A stretch of 64,000 bases of DNA from assembly GCA_031771865.1 (NCBI GenBank), contig JASISA010000010.1, positions 1 to 64,000 of the forward strand, written 5' to 3'. Source of the stretch: Nothophaeocryptopus gaeumannii. Its lineage: Eukaryota > Ascomycota > Dothideomycetes > Mycosphaerellales > Mycosphaerellaceae. The position numbers were made by a program, and so were the translations under genes. Position 1 is the stretch's first letter; each line of letters opens with the position of its first letter. Positions 1-12,610 of this stretch are shown here, piece by piece. The notes under the pieces are model-generated. The model was not told the origin of the DNA and did no database searches. It saw nothing but the letters and a program-made list of their open reading frames with translations.

Positions 1-2460
1 CTTGAGCGCAGAGACATCGTCAGAGAGCACGAACGGTGTCGGTGAGCAGGCTCAATACCTCCACTCAAAGCGTTCAACTCTTCCAGAAGGTCTTGTACAC
101 GTGGCTGGTGAGATCAGAAACTTTTGACCAATCCGTGAAGCGTGATACTAGACTGGAAAGCAAATGTAGCAGCGATAATCCGGAAGCTAAATAACGACGT
201 CTGCCATTCCGTGGTCTGTTCGAAGCGGGGATGAATCTTGTATAGAGTGAAAGGCTTTATCAGCCTGGGCGCCAGAGGAGTGGTTGCAGCCCCACCATGG
301 ACCGTGCGGTCCAATCAATATCTGCGGAGTTCAATATGTATGTGCGATGCGCGTCTAGGCAACGACAAGTCACTTCGCAGCTCCATACAGTGGGCTCTGG
401 CTACTCGGCCAGTGAAGCCATGTCTAGAGTATTAGTTCGGACTTGGATAGGTTGTAAACGTAGCGGTCGGCAGCATTGACCGATCGCTGCATGCCTCAAC
501 TATTACTATCCGATAGCAGGCGTGCTACGCGCCGTAGATTGAGTTACACCAGTGAGCATACATGTGATTGTGCGCGACTCCGGAGTGCGCGTGGCCGCAG
601 CATGCACGATGCACATCCCGCACGTGCTTGGAGGGACTCCTTCCACTATTGCTGCATAGAGGCCGTGGCAATCATTGCGTGTGATTCCTCGATTCTCCTA
701 CCGTTTGCTCCACTACCAGCAGCAAGCTCACACGAGCTCGGTCGCTTGCGCGTATTATGTGCTGCATTCACTTTCGGGTGCAGGGCAAGGAACAGCAATG
801 CTGTTCACAGGGAGCGCCTTGGGCGGAGTGGAGATTGATCATGGCTACAAGGTGATTGGCTGTGTCCCTCGCCATCGCTACAGCTTGGACTCATGCGGGC
901 AGGGCGCTTGCGGAACATGTCCTCGCAGCTGCAGCTGAACACCTTCCCATATGTAGATCTGCTTTCTTCGATAAATTGTGTATGGTCACAGCTTTAGCAA
1001 AATTCGGGAAGACGTGCGAACCGGGGGTCCAATGTTTGAACTGTTCTGACAAAGCTGATAGGGTCCTCGTAGCATCCGGAGGCCGCTCGTCTACGGACAT
1101 GCGCTTTGTTGACCGGCAACTCGTTCGTGCAAGCCTCAACCGCTTAAACCGGGACAGTTTCTGATTGGTTCATGCCAGACAACCTCCCTCCGGGCCAGCC
1201 AGAAGCTTCGAGACATTCTTCAGTCCATCATGGATTCGTGTTATGATAAAGGCACGCACATTGTGCAGCTCTTCCAATATCACAGCATTGGAACAGCGAT
1301 GACTTACACGTTGGAGCAGCTTGAGAAGATACAACAGCTTCCAGACTATATCGAAAAACCGTTGCCAGATCTTGTTCGCCTCAAACATTCTCTGCCGAAA
1401 GCTGACACCACATCGAAGGTGATGTGCCAGGCTATCTGTGACCTCAAGCAGCTACTGACCATCTGTGTAGAGCTCAAGACGTATACGTACATTCGGCGAG
1501 ACAAGTGGGTCTTGCCGTGCAGCTCCAACGACGTTAAGTCCACAGGACTAGGTTCGGAAGACCGACAGTGCCACCAAGATCGAGCTTCTCGAAGGACGAT
1601 GGTCCGGGCTATGTCAAGGGAGGAACATCAATGTTCGGAACAAACTTCTTACCGGAATCGACGGCTGACGGAATAGCTCTCACCGAACTTAAGCCACGTC
1701 GGCGGTGTCTGCCTTGCAAGCGTCTTCAGGGACCCACCTGTCTACATTGCCCAGACTCCCGAGTAATCTAACGTCCATCCCAGCATCCCGAGCCACACAG
1801 TGTAACGAGCCGCGAGCACACTTTTGGCCTTGCAAGTCCTCGCCTGGCAAGGACTTACAAACATGGGGCATTCGAGGCCGTTCTGAAATAATCTCGCTAC
1901 ATCAAGCGAAAGCGTACCCCGCAATACCTGACGTTGTGAATGTTTTGCGCTCTCCTGGTTTCGGTGAGAGCAAATAGTGCATCATTACTAGCTGCGAATG
2001 CCCTGAGTTTTCATGTCGATCAGAGTGCAACAATGTGGTTGCCGAGAGATTCACCGATGACAGAGAGAGTTCTGGCTTGCAGTCAGATTTTAGCGTGCGT
2101 ACATATGGAATATCGTCCTGTTATCGAAGCTGATAGCCGATCACACTAACTTCATGCGGACGACCTTTCCATATGTATGGACACAAGTCGTAGTCTGCCC
2201 GCCAATGTCCGAGGCGAGATGTTGCATAGGCAGGTTTCGTAAAGTTGCACCACAACGCTTGGTATGTATTACAATACTGCATACCAGCATCGACCTAAGC
2301 CGATTCCTCCAGACTAGCCTCTACGGTCAAGAGTGCGGCTGGATCCTCAGGCGTGAGTTGCACAATGCACGCACTGCAGAGGCCGCCTGAGCACCTCTGG
2401 CCCAATAGCAGCGAGAAGCGAGCGCCTTTTAGTACTGTGCAGGTGCGCAGCCGAGGGCTG
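1..2460. other. No recognisable gene; decayed accessory DNA
   Basis: Frames on both strands are short and carry no motif I recognise. The longest plus frame with an ATG starts at 1230 and runs 148 codons, but it has no family signature. By position this stretch could have held the upstream part of the decayed NLR gene that starts to be readable near 2690, but I cannot trace homology here. No tRNA, repeat array or RIP-type TA-rich bias is visible. Confidence 0.5.
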
Positions 2461-2689
2461 TGACTCCGTCTCACAGATGCGTCTCACAAGAAGGCGATGA
2501 GTACATGCACACGCTCTCGAAAGCGCAAGATGGCAGGATGTTATACATGACTCCCTGTGGTGGTAGAATTATGGACTACTCAGGACAAGCTACCCACACC
2601 CAAAGCGGCGACTGGAAACGCTGTACAGCACAATGGAAATGTATACGGGCCCGTCACATATGCCCGGCGACAGAGATAATACCACCGGA

Positions 2690-5600
2690 CGCGATGTGAT
2701 CGGTCTGCCCTACGCAAAAGAAGCTGCATTTGACTCGCTGAGCAGGGAAAACGACCCTTTATGCCTTGAGAATACAATGGAGGTGTTGCCAAATCGATAA
2801 GAACATGGACGTACGGAGAAGAAGATAGCTGCATCTTCTGGCTGAACGGGATGGCAGGCACGGGAAAGTCCACATCGCCCGCACGCTCGCTCACGAGTTC
2901 CGGCAAAGGAAGAGCTTGAGCAAGCTTCTTCTTTGTAAGAGAGGTGGTGAGGTCGCGCACGCAGGCTTGTTCTACACTTCGATCACAACGCAGTTAGCAT
3001 CTACAAGCTCAGAGCTCAAGCAACACATCTCTAGCGCAATGCACCAATACCCGGACATCACAAGCTTCGTAAGTCCGATCAGTGGGACAGGCTGATCGTT
3101 CAGCCGCTCAATATCATGCGATACGCGCACAAGTTGGAAAACGTGAAAAGTTGCGCCGTGTCCTCAAGTTCAACAGCAAGGCCCACAAAGACTCCGACCG
3201 CCTGTTCTGGCAATATCGTCGATGCTATAGACGAGTGCCACGGCAAGCGGATCTGCAGAACCTTGTCGCGACTATGGCACGAGCGAAGAATGTCTTTAAC
3301 GTGAGACTTCGCATTATCCTGACGAGCCGGCCCGAACGCTCGGTCAGCGCAGTATTCAACGACCGGAGATTGCACTTCAAACCAGGCTGCATAACGAACC
3401 ACGAGAAATAGTCGATCCCGACATACGCCTGTTTCTGTCAAGGAGCGAAATGCTAAAACAAGAGCAGCAGAGCTGGCGTCAATTCCCACCTGTGGCCAGG
3501 AGCAGTGTAAATCAGGCCAGACGCTTAGCCACGGGACTCTTTATTTTTTGCTGCCACTATCGTGCGATATGTAAGGACAAGGGTCGAAGTGCAGAGGAAT
3601 CCACTAAACCTCTTTCTCAAGATCGAGATAATGCAGGAAGGCCAGATGGAGTACTGCTGGAGAAACTGTAGCCAGGTCCTTGATCAGACAATGAGTACAC
3701 GTTGACTGGAGTGTTCTATCAGCGACTCAGGCGATTACTGAGTTAGAGAACCTCTTGCCCTAGAACACGCGGTCTACTACTGAGCGTCGCGGAAGACGAA
3801 CTGCGTCGGTGCTACACGGCTTGCACTCTGTCTTACGGATCCCGATCACGAACGGGTTCTATTCGTTTTCTTTCATACTTCCCTTTCGCGACTTTTGCGG
3901 TCAGGAGCGAACAAACAAACAGAGCACCGGTGCATCGCCCCACTTGCGAGGGAATGTCTTCGGCAGTTGAATCAGCCAGTGCATTGAAACTAAGACATTT
4001 GTGCTCTCGCGTCGCTGGAGTACGACGCGCCAGTCATCCCAACATCAACGCATTGCAGATTACATTTACCGGAGTTGCGTATGCATGCAATTACTGGGTG
4101 TGGCATATTGCTCACAGCGTTGAAGGTTGGCGACAGGGTCCTGTTCATCGCTTCTTGAATGCACACTTCCTTCACTGTTTCGAGGCACTAAGCTGGTTAG
4201 GCAGATTGTCCAGCAACGATTGGTTATATTAACAACTTACAGCGTCCTGGTTTCCGTGAGTCAGAACATGCTACATTGGGAGGACAAGACTAATCAAAAC
4301 TACCCACAGCCGGGTCCAAAGCCATCAATTGCTGGCCTTCCTTTCCGATGCACGACGTTTTGTGCTGAAATCGTATATTATCGACATTGCTCCGCTACAG
4401 GCGTACCCTCTGCCATAATCTTCAGTCCAGCTCAGAGCATTACACGACAGGCCTTCGGGATCAATGTCGGCCTCCCAGCAGTCAACAAGATTGGAGTGCC
4501 CAGATTCTGAAGCTCGAAGGGCACGATAAAAGCGGTTATGGCGGTCGCCTTCTCTCCGGACGGGATATAGTAGCATCGGCGTCATTGGACATGACGGACG
4601 GCTCTGGAACGCGAAGACGGGCGAGGAGACGAAGCTCGGGGCACGCGAGGTTACGGCAGTCGCCTTCTCTCCGGACGGGATATAGTAGCATCGGCGTCAT
4701 GGGACAATACGGTACGGCTCTGGAACGCGAAGACGGGCGAGGAGACGCAGAAGCTCGAAGGGGCGCGATAACGAGGTTACGGCGGTCGCCTTCTCTCCGG
4801 ACGGGGATATAGTAGCATCGGCGTCATACGACAAGACGGTACGGCTCTGGAACGCGAAGACGGGCGAGGAGACGCAGAAGCTCGAAGGGCACGATGATTG
4901 GGTTAGGGCGGTCGCCTTCTCTCCGGACGGGGAGGTGGTAGCATCGGCGTCATGGGACAAGACGGTACGGCTCTGGAACGCGAAGACGGGCGAGGAGACG
5001 CAGAAGCTCGAAGGGCACGATGATTGGGTTAGGGCGGTCGCCTTCTCTCCGGACGGGGAGGTGGTAGCATCGGCGTCAAACGACAAGACGGTACGGCTCT
5101 GGAACGCGAAGACGGGCGAGGAGACGCAGAAGCTCGAAGGGCACGATGATTGGGTTAGGGCGGTCGCCTTCTCTCCGGACGGGGAGGTGGTAGCATCGGC
5201 GTCAAACGACAAGACGGTACGGCTCTGGAACGCGAGACGGGCGAGGAGACGCAGAAGCTCGAAGGGCACGATGATTGGGTTAGGGCGGTCGCCTTCTCTC
5301 CGGACGGGGAGGTGGTAGCATCGGCGTCATGGGACAAGACGGTACGGCTCTGGAACGCGGACGGGCGAGGAGACGCAAGCTCGAAGAGGCACGATGATTG
5401 GGTTAGGGCGGTCGCCTTCTCTCCGGACGGGGAGGTGGTAGCATCGGCGTCAAACGACAAGACAGTACGGCTCTGGAACGCGAAGACGGGCGAGGAGACG
5501 CAGAAGCTCGAAGGGCACGATGATTGGGTTAGCCCGGTCGCCTTCTCTCCGGACGGGGATGGTAGTAGCATCGGCGTAGCATCGGCGTCAAGACGGGCGA

Positions 5601-5860
5601 CAAGACATGATTGGGTTAGGGCGGTCGCCTTCTCTCGGACGGGAGGTGGTAGCATCGGCGTCAAACGACAAGACGGTACGGCTCTGGAACGCGAAGACGG
5701 GCGAGGAGACGCAAGAAGCTCGAAGGGCACGATGATTGGGTTAGGGCGGTCGCCTTCTCTCCGGACAGGGAGGTGAGTAGCATCGGCGTCAGACGACAAG
5801 ACGGTACGGTTGTGGAACGCCAAGACAGGCGATGAAATCCGCCTTCAGGACGTTGGCAGT
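2690..5860 (+). pseudogene. NACHT-WD40 (NWD) NLR pseudogene
   Basis: This is a broken fungal NOD-like receptor, the family that includes the HET-E/HET-D incompatibility proteins; intact members sense non-self and trigger cell death. Read across several frames, the parts occur in family order: a linker beginning LPYAKEAAFDS (from about 2708), Walker A GMAGTGKS (2848-2871), a CKRGGE/FYTSITTQL segment (about 2935-3000), Walker B IVDAIDE (about 3214-3234), the TSRPE sensor segment (about 3322-3336), a LFFAATIVRYV-like helix (about 3538-3570), and WD40 units from about 4503 to 5836. Many indels separate these pieces, the first one just after Walker A, so no full protein can be made. An N-terminal effector domain is not recognisable. 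The changes are mostly indels rather than C-to-T transitions, so decay does not look RIP-driven. The family call is firm, the exact ends are not. Confidence 0.85.
4503..5836 (+). repeat. Tandem WD40 array, about 11 units of 126 bp
   Basis: Eleven copies of a 42-codon WD40 unit follow one another. The unit reads [19 protein letters not shown], then [18 protein letters not shown] with a short linker. Units start near 4510, 4633, 4750, 4877, 5003, 5129, 5255, 5378, 5504, 5598 and 5718. Units 4 to 7 are almost identical in DNA and keep the exact 126-bp period; the others differ by small indels, and unit 10 is shortened. The last unit diverges (KTGDEIRLQDV), as is usual for the end of a propeller. 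High identity between units is typical of the high-internal-conservation WD40 arrays of fungal NLR genes, which reshuffle by recombination. Confidence 0.9.
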
Positions 5861-8296
5861 CTCACAAATGGCATTCGTAAACAGCAGCGCAACCTGCGGA
5901 CAGATTGTAGCGAGTTCGACACAAGTGCATTTATCCTTCTTCTCGGTCCCAGATCTCTACGTACTGCTACTCTGATTACGGCCAATGGATTCGCTGCAAA
6001 GGTCAAGATATGCTATGGCTGCCTACTGAGTATCGTGGAACCTGCTCGAGCGTGTTTTACAACACACTTGTAATTGGAACTAATTCCGGCCATGTATCTG
6101 TTATTGGGGTTAATCTTAGTTAAGGCCGTTTCATATACGGCGCTGTTGTGGGTAGGAGAAGGCAGCAGGGCATTAGCAAGCCTATAGTGCGAACAATTAG
6201 AGGACTGCGGGGTGACCTACTATCAAGCAAGAGAGGCCCACAATCTAGTATAAGTAGTCTTTACTAATACAAGTTCTATTGATGATATGTGCAGAATCTC
6301 CTTTGAGGCTTGCTTCTACATTCTTACTATTAGGGCTGTGTATGTTTGTTTGGTGTAACACCTTCGTCGAGGCCTAATGGCTCTATCCATTTGCCTTTGA
6401 CGTGAGAGGAAGGGTGCGCTCTATCACGCGCGGATCAGGAGGGACCCTGAAATGCCTAACAATAGAACATACGCTCGAACGGCAGTCAGCGCCAATGAAG
6501 TCGAGTCGACCAACGAAGCATTTTCTCTGTTGCAGGCGTAGCCGAGCGTTCCGGAGTGGGCAGTTGCTACGAATCACAAGCCCCCTGCAACACTAACGGC
6601 CGAATGTAGAGCACGAGGAAGCGCGATGAATTGCGTATCCTATCCTGTAAGGGTGACTGGAACCCCATGGCGCTAGAGCGCAGAAGCTCCGAGCGCCATT
6701 CAAATCTGGCTACTCGCGACATCCATGCAACGCGGCGGTACAGCGATGCAGACTTAAGGCACAGCAGCACAGATTCCACTAATTAGCTCCTGCAGGTCGA
6801 AACGAGGCGAGTGCTTACATAACATGAACGCCGTGCATCTTGCTCTTGGCTCCAGAGTCTTCATCGTTGCGGTCATTCGCACTAGCTTTTCTTACCTTCG
6901 CTGTCGTCGGAACGCGATGGCAGGTGCTTTCAGCCTTGCGAACCAGCAGACAGGGCTTCTACAGCTTCTTGACACATTGAACGACCGTCTTTCGGCTGAG
7001 TCGTCGTACGATGCATGTCTTTACTACGAAATAATAGCATGGAGCTAACGGTGAAATAGAAGTTACAACAAGCCCACAAATCTCTTACCCAGACACAGCA
7101 TAGATTGCGAATCAGACTCAAAGACCGTCGAGCAGTACAGCGAACTCCACCCGGAGGCACGCATAATATCTTAAATTACTGTCGCGTTAATCCTGGCAAG
7201 TCGATCGAAGATCAATTTGGACGAATTGAGAGGGCTCTTTGCAGAGAAAACTGGCTGGCTTCCGGCGACATACAGGATCCTTTTGCCTCGCTAGCGCAAT
7301 TCTCAGGCCTTGAATCGCACGAAGAACCGGCAAAGCGCGTGGTGTGCGCCGCTATCCAACTCAGTTCACGCAGCGCTTATACTGTCAGGATCGGAAGTAT
7401 TATCGTTGCCAGCGCTGTAGACGACTATATCAACGATAATGGTACCCCTCATAGTGAGTTGAAGTCAGCCCTCAATTACCTGTTGGGCGACTTGGCTCCG
7501 GACAATTTGAGCACATTGCGCAGGTGCAGAAATGCTGGAGAATGGCTCACGGGGTTTTTCCATGAGATCCCCCTGGGCGCCATCTTCATGATAGGACGGC
7601 AGACTACTGTGTATGTTCTTCAGCACTTCCAAGTCCTACAGATCTGATATTGCATAGATGGGGAGGTAAGGTTAAATCTGGATATCGAGACGCGATCATC
7701 CAGTATTGTCGATCGTTGCCAGACTTCATCCACCACGCAGCACAGCGAACTCCGATTGCGTGTAAAACTATTCGAGATTGGGCAAGTGGATGTTCGTATG
7801 TCCTCAAGAGTGACTCCACATTGGAAGCACTCCTCTGCAAACAAGAGAGATGGTATGGTCCCGTTGGTGGAGCGGGAGAAACGATACTAAAATCCCCTGA
7901 ACAAGTTGCCAACGTCGAAAGGGAAGTGTTCCAAGGCCGTGTCGGAAGTTCCAGAAGCTTGCCAAACATAGGAGCGTCCTCAGATACCAATACCTTACCT
8001 GCTACCTGGACAGAGGACACTAGGTTCTCCTATGATATCTCGACGGAGCAGTGTCCACGACTCCTAAGCGAGATGGACGAGAGTGACATAGAGAACGCAT
8101 ATCCTGTGGAGATGTATGCGCCAGGCTCCCGAAGTCTTTGTAAGTACCCCTCCAGAGGAGTATCGGGTGCCAGGTTGGTTAACGGGCTCGCCGACGGGGA
8201 AAAGACCCTAAAGTTAACAGGACATTCACGCACAGCATATTCAATCCAAATAGGGGTACCTCAGGTTGCTCTCCACGATGCACTGCATTGGGTCAA
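5861..8296. other. No recognisable gene; two unassigned open frames
   Basis: Nothing in 5861-7100 has a motif. A plus frame of 180 codons (7105-7647) and another of 311 codons (7650-8585) are open, but neither starts with a convincing ATG or matches a family I know. They may be upstream parts of the TPR-like gene that is readable from about 8297, in other frames. Confidence 0.4.
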
Positions 8297-9411
8297 ATGG
8301 TCGACAAGGATTGCATGCTTCCGCCGATCTTTTCCAACCAACCTGGACTGCCATCATCGCCACCTCCGCCCAATGCTCTCCTTGCGAGTGAACACTTGTT
8401 CCGCCTGGTCAGGACCTATACCGAGGATTGCTGTCGAAAGATGGTTTTTGATGACCATGAAACTCTTATTGCTCCGAATGGCGCTGAGTTCCAAAACAAC
8501 CTATGCAACGACTTTGACTCATATTGCTTTACTGCCACTATGTTCAAGCAAAAGGGATCACATGTCGAGTTCCGCCTGGCTCTGAATAGAGCATGCGATC
8601 TGGTAAAGGACATACTTCGAGCCGAGCACCCTCGAGCGCTAGCCTGCTTCTTTGAAGTCTTTGTCCATCTAACAAGGACTGAACTCAGTGATGTGGCAGT
8701 GCTGCTTTGTGACTATGTTGCTAGAGTGTCAGCAACAGTCAACGGGAAGGCGCATCTCTGGAGCCAGATCTGGCATTGCCTTAGCCAACTTGGTATGGAA
8801 TGGCTAAGCGAGGCTATGATACAAGCTTGGCGGTGCGTCGTCGATATTTTCGATCGGCAACTCGGCACGATTCACCGGCTGTCTGTGTCTGTTCGACTGG
8901 ACTATATGAAGCGGGTAATCGCAGATCACTCGGATGAAGAGCGGCTCTTACGGGATCTCCTCCGCCAGTTTAGAGCTGCCGATAGACTTCCTAATCCGCG
9001 GCCTATCCTCAATCTTGCGCACAACTTGAACAAACAGGGACGCTACAATGAGGCAGAAGAGATGGCGTCGCAAGGCATGTTCATACTCCAGGACCATGAC
9101 CTGTACGCTAGAGGGTAGCAGAGAGGATAGAATCTCTGAAAATAGTCTCCTTCAGTCGGTATAGACAAGGGAAGACCATAGAGGCAGAGAATACTCAACG
9201 ACAGGCGATAGAGATGATCAAGGAGCACTGGGGACCACAGCACTCTTGGGTTATTGAATTCATGAATGTGCTGGAAGGCTGGCTACGCGAACGGGCCACC
9301 AGGAGGCTGCCGATATACTGCAGAGCGAGATCCAAAGGTGGATAGAAACAGACCAAAGTGACGCGCAAGCCGAGGAGTCGACGGTCGCTGGAGGAGAAGA
9401 CTGCATGTAGA
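8297..9411 (+). pseudogene. Helical TPR-like fungal protein, frameshifted
   Basis: A 273-codon frame (ATG at 8297, stop at 9118) encodes an alpha-helical protein whose C-terminal part looks like tetratricopeptide repeats (LNLAHNLNKQGRYNEAEEMA, residues about 238-257). It resembles the C-terminal regions of fungal Clr5-domain proteins, which I recall as having a similar HPRALACFFEV-type segment, but I do not see a Clr5 domain upstream. The next TPR-like helix pair (RYRQGKTIEAENTQRQAIEM) continues immediately in another frame at about 9121-9290. A third frame continues it (QEAADILQSEIQRW) to a stop at about 9409-9411. Two shifts in 300 bp therefore break what was one protein. The TPR reading is fairly safe, the family assignment is tentative. 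Confidence 0.5.
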
Positions 9412-9533
9412 AGCGACAGATAATCTGACATAAGGCATGCTACTAGCTGTATTCTTTCTGGCCTGAGGCATCAAATCTTCTTGACTGTCGCACAGCCGAA
9501 AGATTCTCGACCCGCACACATACATCCCTCTCA

Positions 9534-11178
9534 ATGAAAACGTCTCTTGCCCGCCCGGTCGTTGCAGATCTGACCGTGTCATTCTCTGCCTCGATTTCTG
9601 CCCCGATTCTACCTCCCGCCCATCAACCACATTCGCGAGTTTGGCACCGCATCGAGAAGGAACTGCATCTACACAAGTCACGTCGGCGCGCATGGCTTTA
9701 CGTAGCGCTTGTGGACGAGGAAGAGCTTGCAGCCGATGACCTACTAGTGACCGATATCAGAGTTGCTGAGCTGTGCCCAGAGTCTAGCCCGGGCCGTCTG
9801 TGGGAGAGTCGACCTGGCGGAATCTGGCTGCGGAGAAGAGTGTTCTCTGGCGAGATTCACCAGTTCATAACGGCAGTGAACGTTCTGTTCGGGAAAGATG
9901 CTGTCGACCCACGGCCAAAGTGGGCTCTGATGCGCTCGCCAATTCGATTGAACGGGCCGCTCGCAATACCGGTTGCGAGAATATCTGTCCTCTACGGCAG
10001 AGCCGACCCGACTCCAGTGCGGCCGGCGACTTTGAGAACCGGAAAGGATGGCAGGTTCAAGATTCTTCAGATATCTGATACGCACATGGTCACTGGCGTG
10101 GTGTGTGCAACGATGCCATAGATGCAGATGGAAACGATCTTCCAGAAAGCGAAGCGGATCCAAGGACAGTAGATTTTGTTGGCAAGCACCTGGACAATGA
10201 GAAACCTGATCTTGTGGTCTTTACTGGTGATCAGTTACATCACGATGTTTCCGATAGCCAAACAGCTCTCTTCAAGGTGACTGCTCCTATCATCGAGCGT
10301 GCAATTCCGTTCGCAGCCGTATTTGGAAACCACGACAGTGAAGGGGTACATGCATCATCGCGTAAGCATCATCTTTGCCTGCAGACGATATGCGTGCTTA
10401 CTGTAACGCAGGCAGAGCACAGATGATGATCCTTCGGGACCTGCCCTACAGTCTATGCGAGTTGGGCCCAGAGATGGTCGACGGCGTAGGTAACTTCGTA
10501 CTTCAGGTTCTGGGCCCCACCCCTTCCACGGCTCCATCATCGACCCTGTTCTTCTTAGATTCACACAGTGGAGTGCCCAGCAAGACACGCAATCCCGACT
10601 ATCACCCTATACAACAAAGCCAAATAGATTGGTTCACGAACACCAGCAAAGCACTGCGAAGTACTCGATCGAGCAGAGAACATGCGTTCCAGCATCATCT
10701 GTCTCTTGTTTTTCAACACATACCTCTTCCCGAATTTGGAGACCATCATTTGCGTCTACATAGTGGCCATCGAGGGGAACCTTCCGAGGCTCCAAGCTTG
10801 AATACACACTTCTACAATGCTTTGGTCCAAGAAGGCATAGTAGCTCTAGGCTGTGGGCACGATCACGTGAACGACTTTTGCGCATTGCTACCCTCACGTC
10901 CGCCGCACGGTGGCGATGCGCCTGTACAGTATAGTCCCTGGCTCTGCTACGGCGGTGCTTGTGGATTCGGGCCATATTGCTCATACGGCAAAATTCGTTA
11001 TTATCGACGAGTACGGGTTTGGGAACTCGAAGCAAATGCTGGAAGCCTGAAGACCTAGAAACGGGTAGAGTATGCCATGGAGAGAGTGGACGAGCAGTTG
11101 CTTATTAACAATGGACAAGCGATCGACCCTAACGCAACGATCCCGAGCGCATCTAGTGTACGAGAGATCTGCCTTGCG
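9534..11178 (+). pseudogene. Dcr2-type calcineurin-like metallophosphoesterase, broken
   Basis: This is a homologue of the yeast phosphatase Dcr2 and its filamentous relatives. The order WHRIEKEL, RPGGIWLRR, FKILQISDTH, EADPRTVDFV, KPDLVVFTGDQ, IPFAAVFGNHDSEG, LPYSLCELGPE and GCGHDHVNDFCAL covers the metal-binding motifs (DxH, GDQ, GNHD, GHDH). A deleted base near 10098 shifts the frame between ISDTHMVTG and VCNDAID. A 50-nt intron at 10362-10411 (donor GTAAGC, acceptor CAG) joins GVHASS to RAQMMILRDLPYS in phase 1, as the family requires. The frame stops at 11056-11058 in the conserved KTW position (TGG to TAG), and about 35 plausible codons (KRVEYAMERVDEQLL and on) follow. The N-terminal anchor region upstream of 9534 also looks broken. 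Family is firm; whether a shortened product is made is unknown. Confidence 0.85.
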
Positions 11179-11429
11179 GCCCATTTAATCACCTGACAAG
11201 CGTAAGCGATGTTGGTCATTTCAAACTGGCGTGGAGCGACGGTCATGCATAGTACGTGGACACCAATTACCACTTATGGTTCCACTACAGACAAGCGCGT
11301 TTACAATCACGTGCCAAATGTGGTCTTCCATTTAATCACGGCTCGACAAGGGCGTAACTTGACCAGCCGATAGAGCCCAGACGCCACCCTTCCTTCATGT
11401 TGGCTAGGATGTCACAGTATCACGGCAGG

Positions 11430-12386
11430 TGTGCTGCGTACGCGACAACGCTGACTGTCAACATCGTCCGACCTGTTGGTTGGCCTGATCCAACTGTTGC
11501 GTACCTCTGAATTTACGTTGGCCCTGGTGGGTGCAGGCCTGTCTGCTTCCTCCGGCATTCCGACTTTTTCGTGGAGAGGGATCTTGTTGAGAGGGCGTGA
11601 CATCAAATCTCTGGCGACGAGCAGCGCTTTCGCTCAAGACCCACTGCTCGTGTGGCAATTCTATGAGGACAGGAGGCGACGGGCTATCAATGCAGACCCT
11701 AACGGTGGACATCGTGCACTCGCAAAGCTAGCGGACATGAAAGAGAATTTCCTTGCGATCACTCAGAATATCGATGGTATGGCCCTTCCTCACGATTTTG
11801 ACTATTTTCGCTCCAACTAATTACAACTGAACAGGATTGTCAGAGCGAGCTGGTCACGACAGCATCAAGTTGGCCCCGATACATGGTTCACTACTTACTG
11901 CAAAATGCTTCGATTCGACATGCACTTTCCAAATGTGCAATAACGACACGTTACCTCTGACACCTGCCCTACGCTTGCCAGATACGGAACTGTCAGACCC
12001 GAATATCCCACTGCCTGCTGCATCGATTCATGAACTCCCGCACTGTCCGCAGTGTCGCAAGAGCCTTCTACGGCCAGGCGTCGTCTGGTTTGGGAGCGCT
12101 ACCGCTGAATCTAATAGATCGCGTTGATGGCTGGCTCGACGACCTGCCACGTGTAGATCTGATGCTGGTAATCGGCACTTCCAGTCGTGTCTTTCCAGCC
12201 GCAGAGTACATTTCTAGATCGAGAGCAAAGGGCGCACGAGTGGCACACTTCAACCTGGAAGCTGACGAGCATTTCATGAGCCCCGTGGATTGGTTCATCA
12301 AAGGCGATGTAGCCTCGACAGTGGCGGATATCATTGACTCCGCTTTTGGGCCCAAACGCTATCATTCTGACGTATCAGTCTTTTGA
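11430..12386 (+). pseudogene. Class III (SIRT5-like) sirtuin deacylase, frameshifted
   Basis: This is an NAD-dependent protein deacylase. It has GAGLSASSGIPTF (NAD binding), TQNIDG, the catalytic His in APIHGSL, four zinc cysteines (C-x4-C in AKCFDSTC and C-x2-C in HCPQC), GVVWFG, and VIGTSS with the final FNLE segment. WQFYEDRR keeps the Tyr-x-x-Arg pair that selects succinyl or malonyl lysine in SIRT5. A 58-nt intron at 11777-11834 (GTATGG to CAG) splices NIDG to LSERAGHD in phase 1. At about 12090-12095 two bases are missing where the family has WFGEALP, and the rest of the domain (ALPLNLIDRVDGW to 12386) is in another frame. No ATG lies in frame before the NAD motif; a TGA sits about 40 codons upstream of it. 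I infer a recent pseudogene. Confidence 0.85.
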
Positions 12387-12610
12387 CATGGCCATGCACT
12401 ATATGTTGCCGACGGGATGTACATTTTGACAAATAAGGCTTAGAACAATTATGGCGTTAGCTATGCTCGGTTGCAGCGTTTCATGATGGCAATCCTTGCG
12501 AACCAAGATTCTCGGATAAGCAGCAGGCAGCGGAGCTTCCGCCTCCAGCTTACACATCGCAACCAGCCCTGCGTTGGGTGCGTGTCCTCCGTGCCTTACT
12601 CTTCTACAGC

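Noticed and set aside
1230..1676. A 148-codon frame as a gene
   Set aside because: It has no motif, and nothing nearby supports it; length alone is within chance.
4503..5836. The 126-bp array as a CRISPR or satellite
   Set aside because: Units are translated WD40 repeats without unique spacers and belong to the NLR frame.
10346..10411. A 66-nt intron with donor GTACAT in the phosphatase
   Set aside because: It would shift the frame; the donor GTAAGC at 10362 gives the family sequence in phase.
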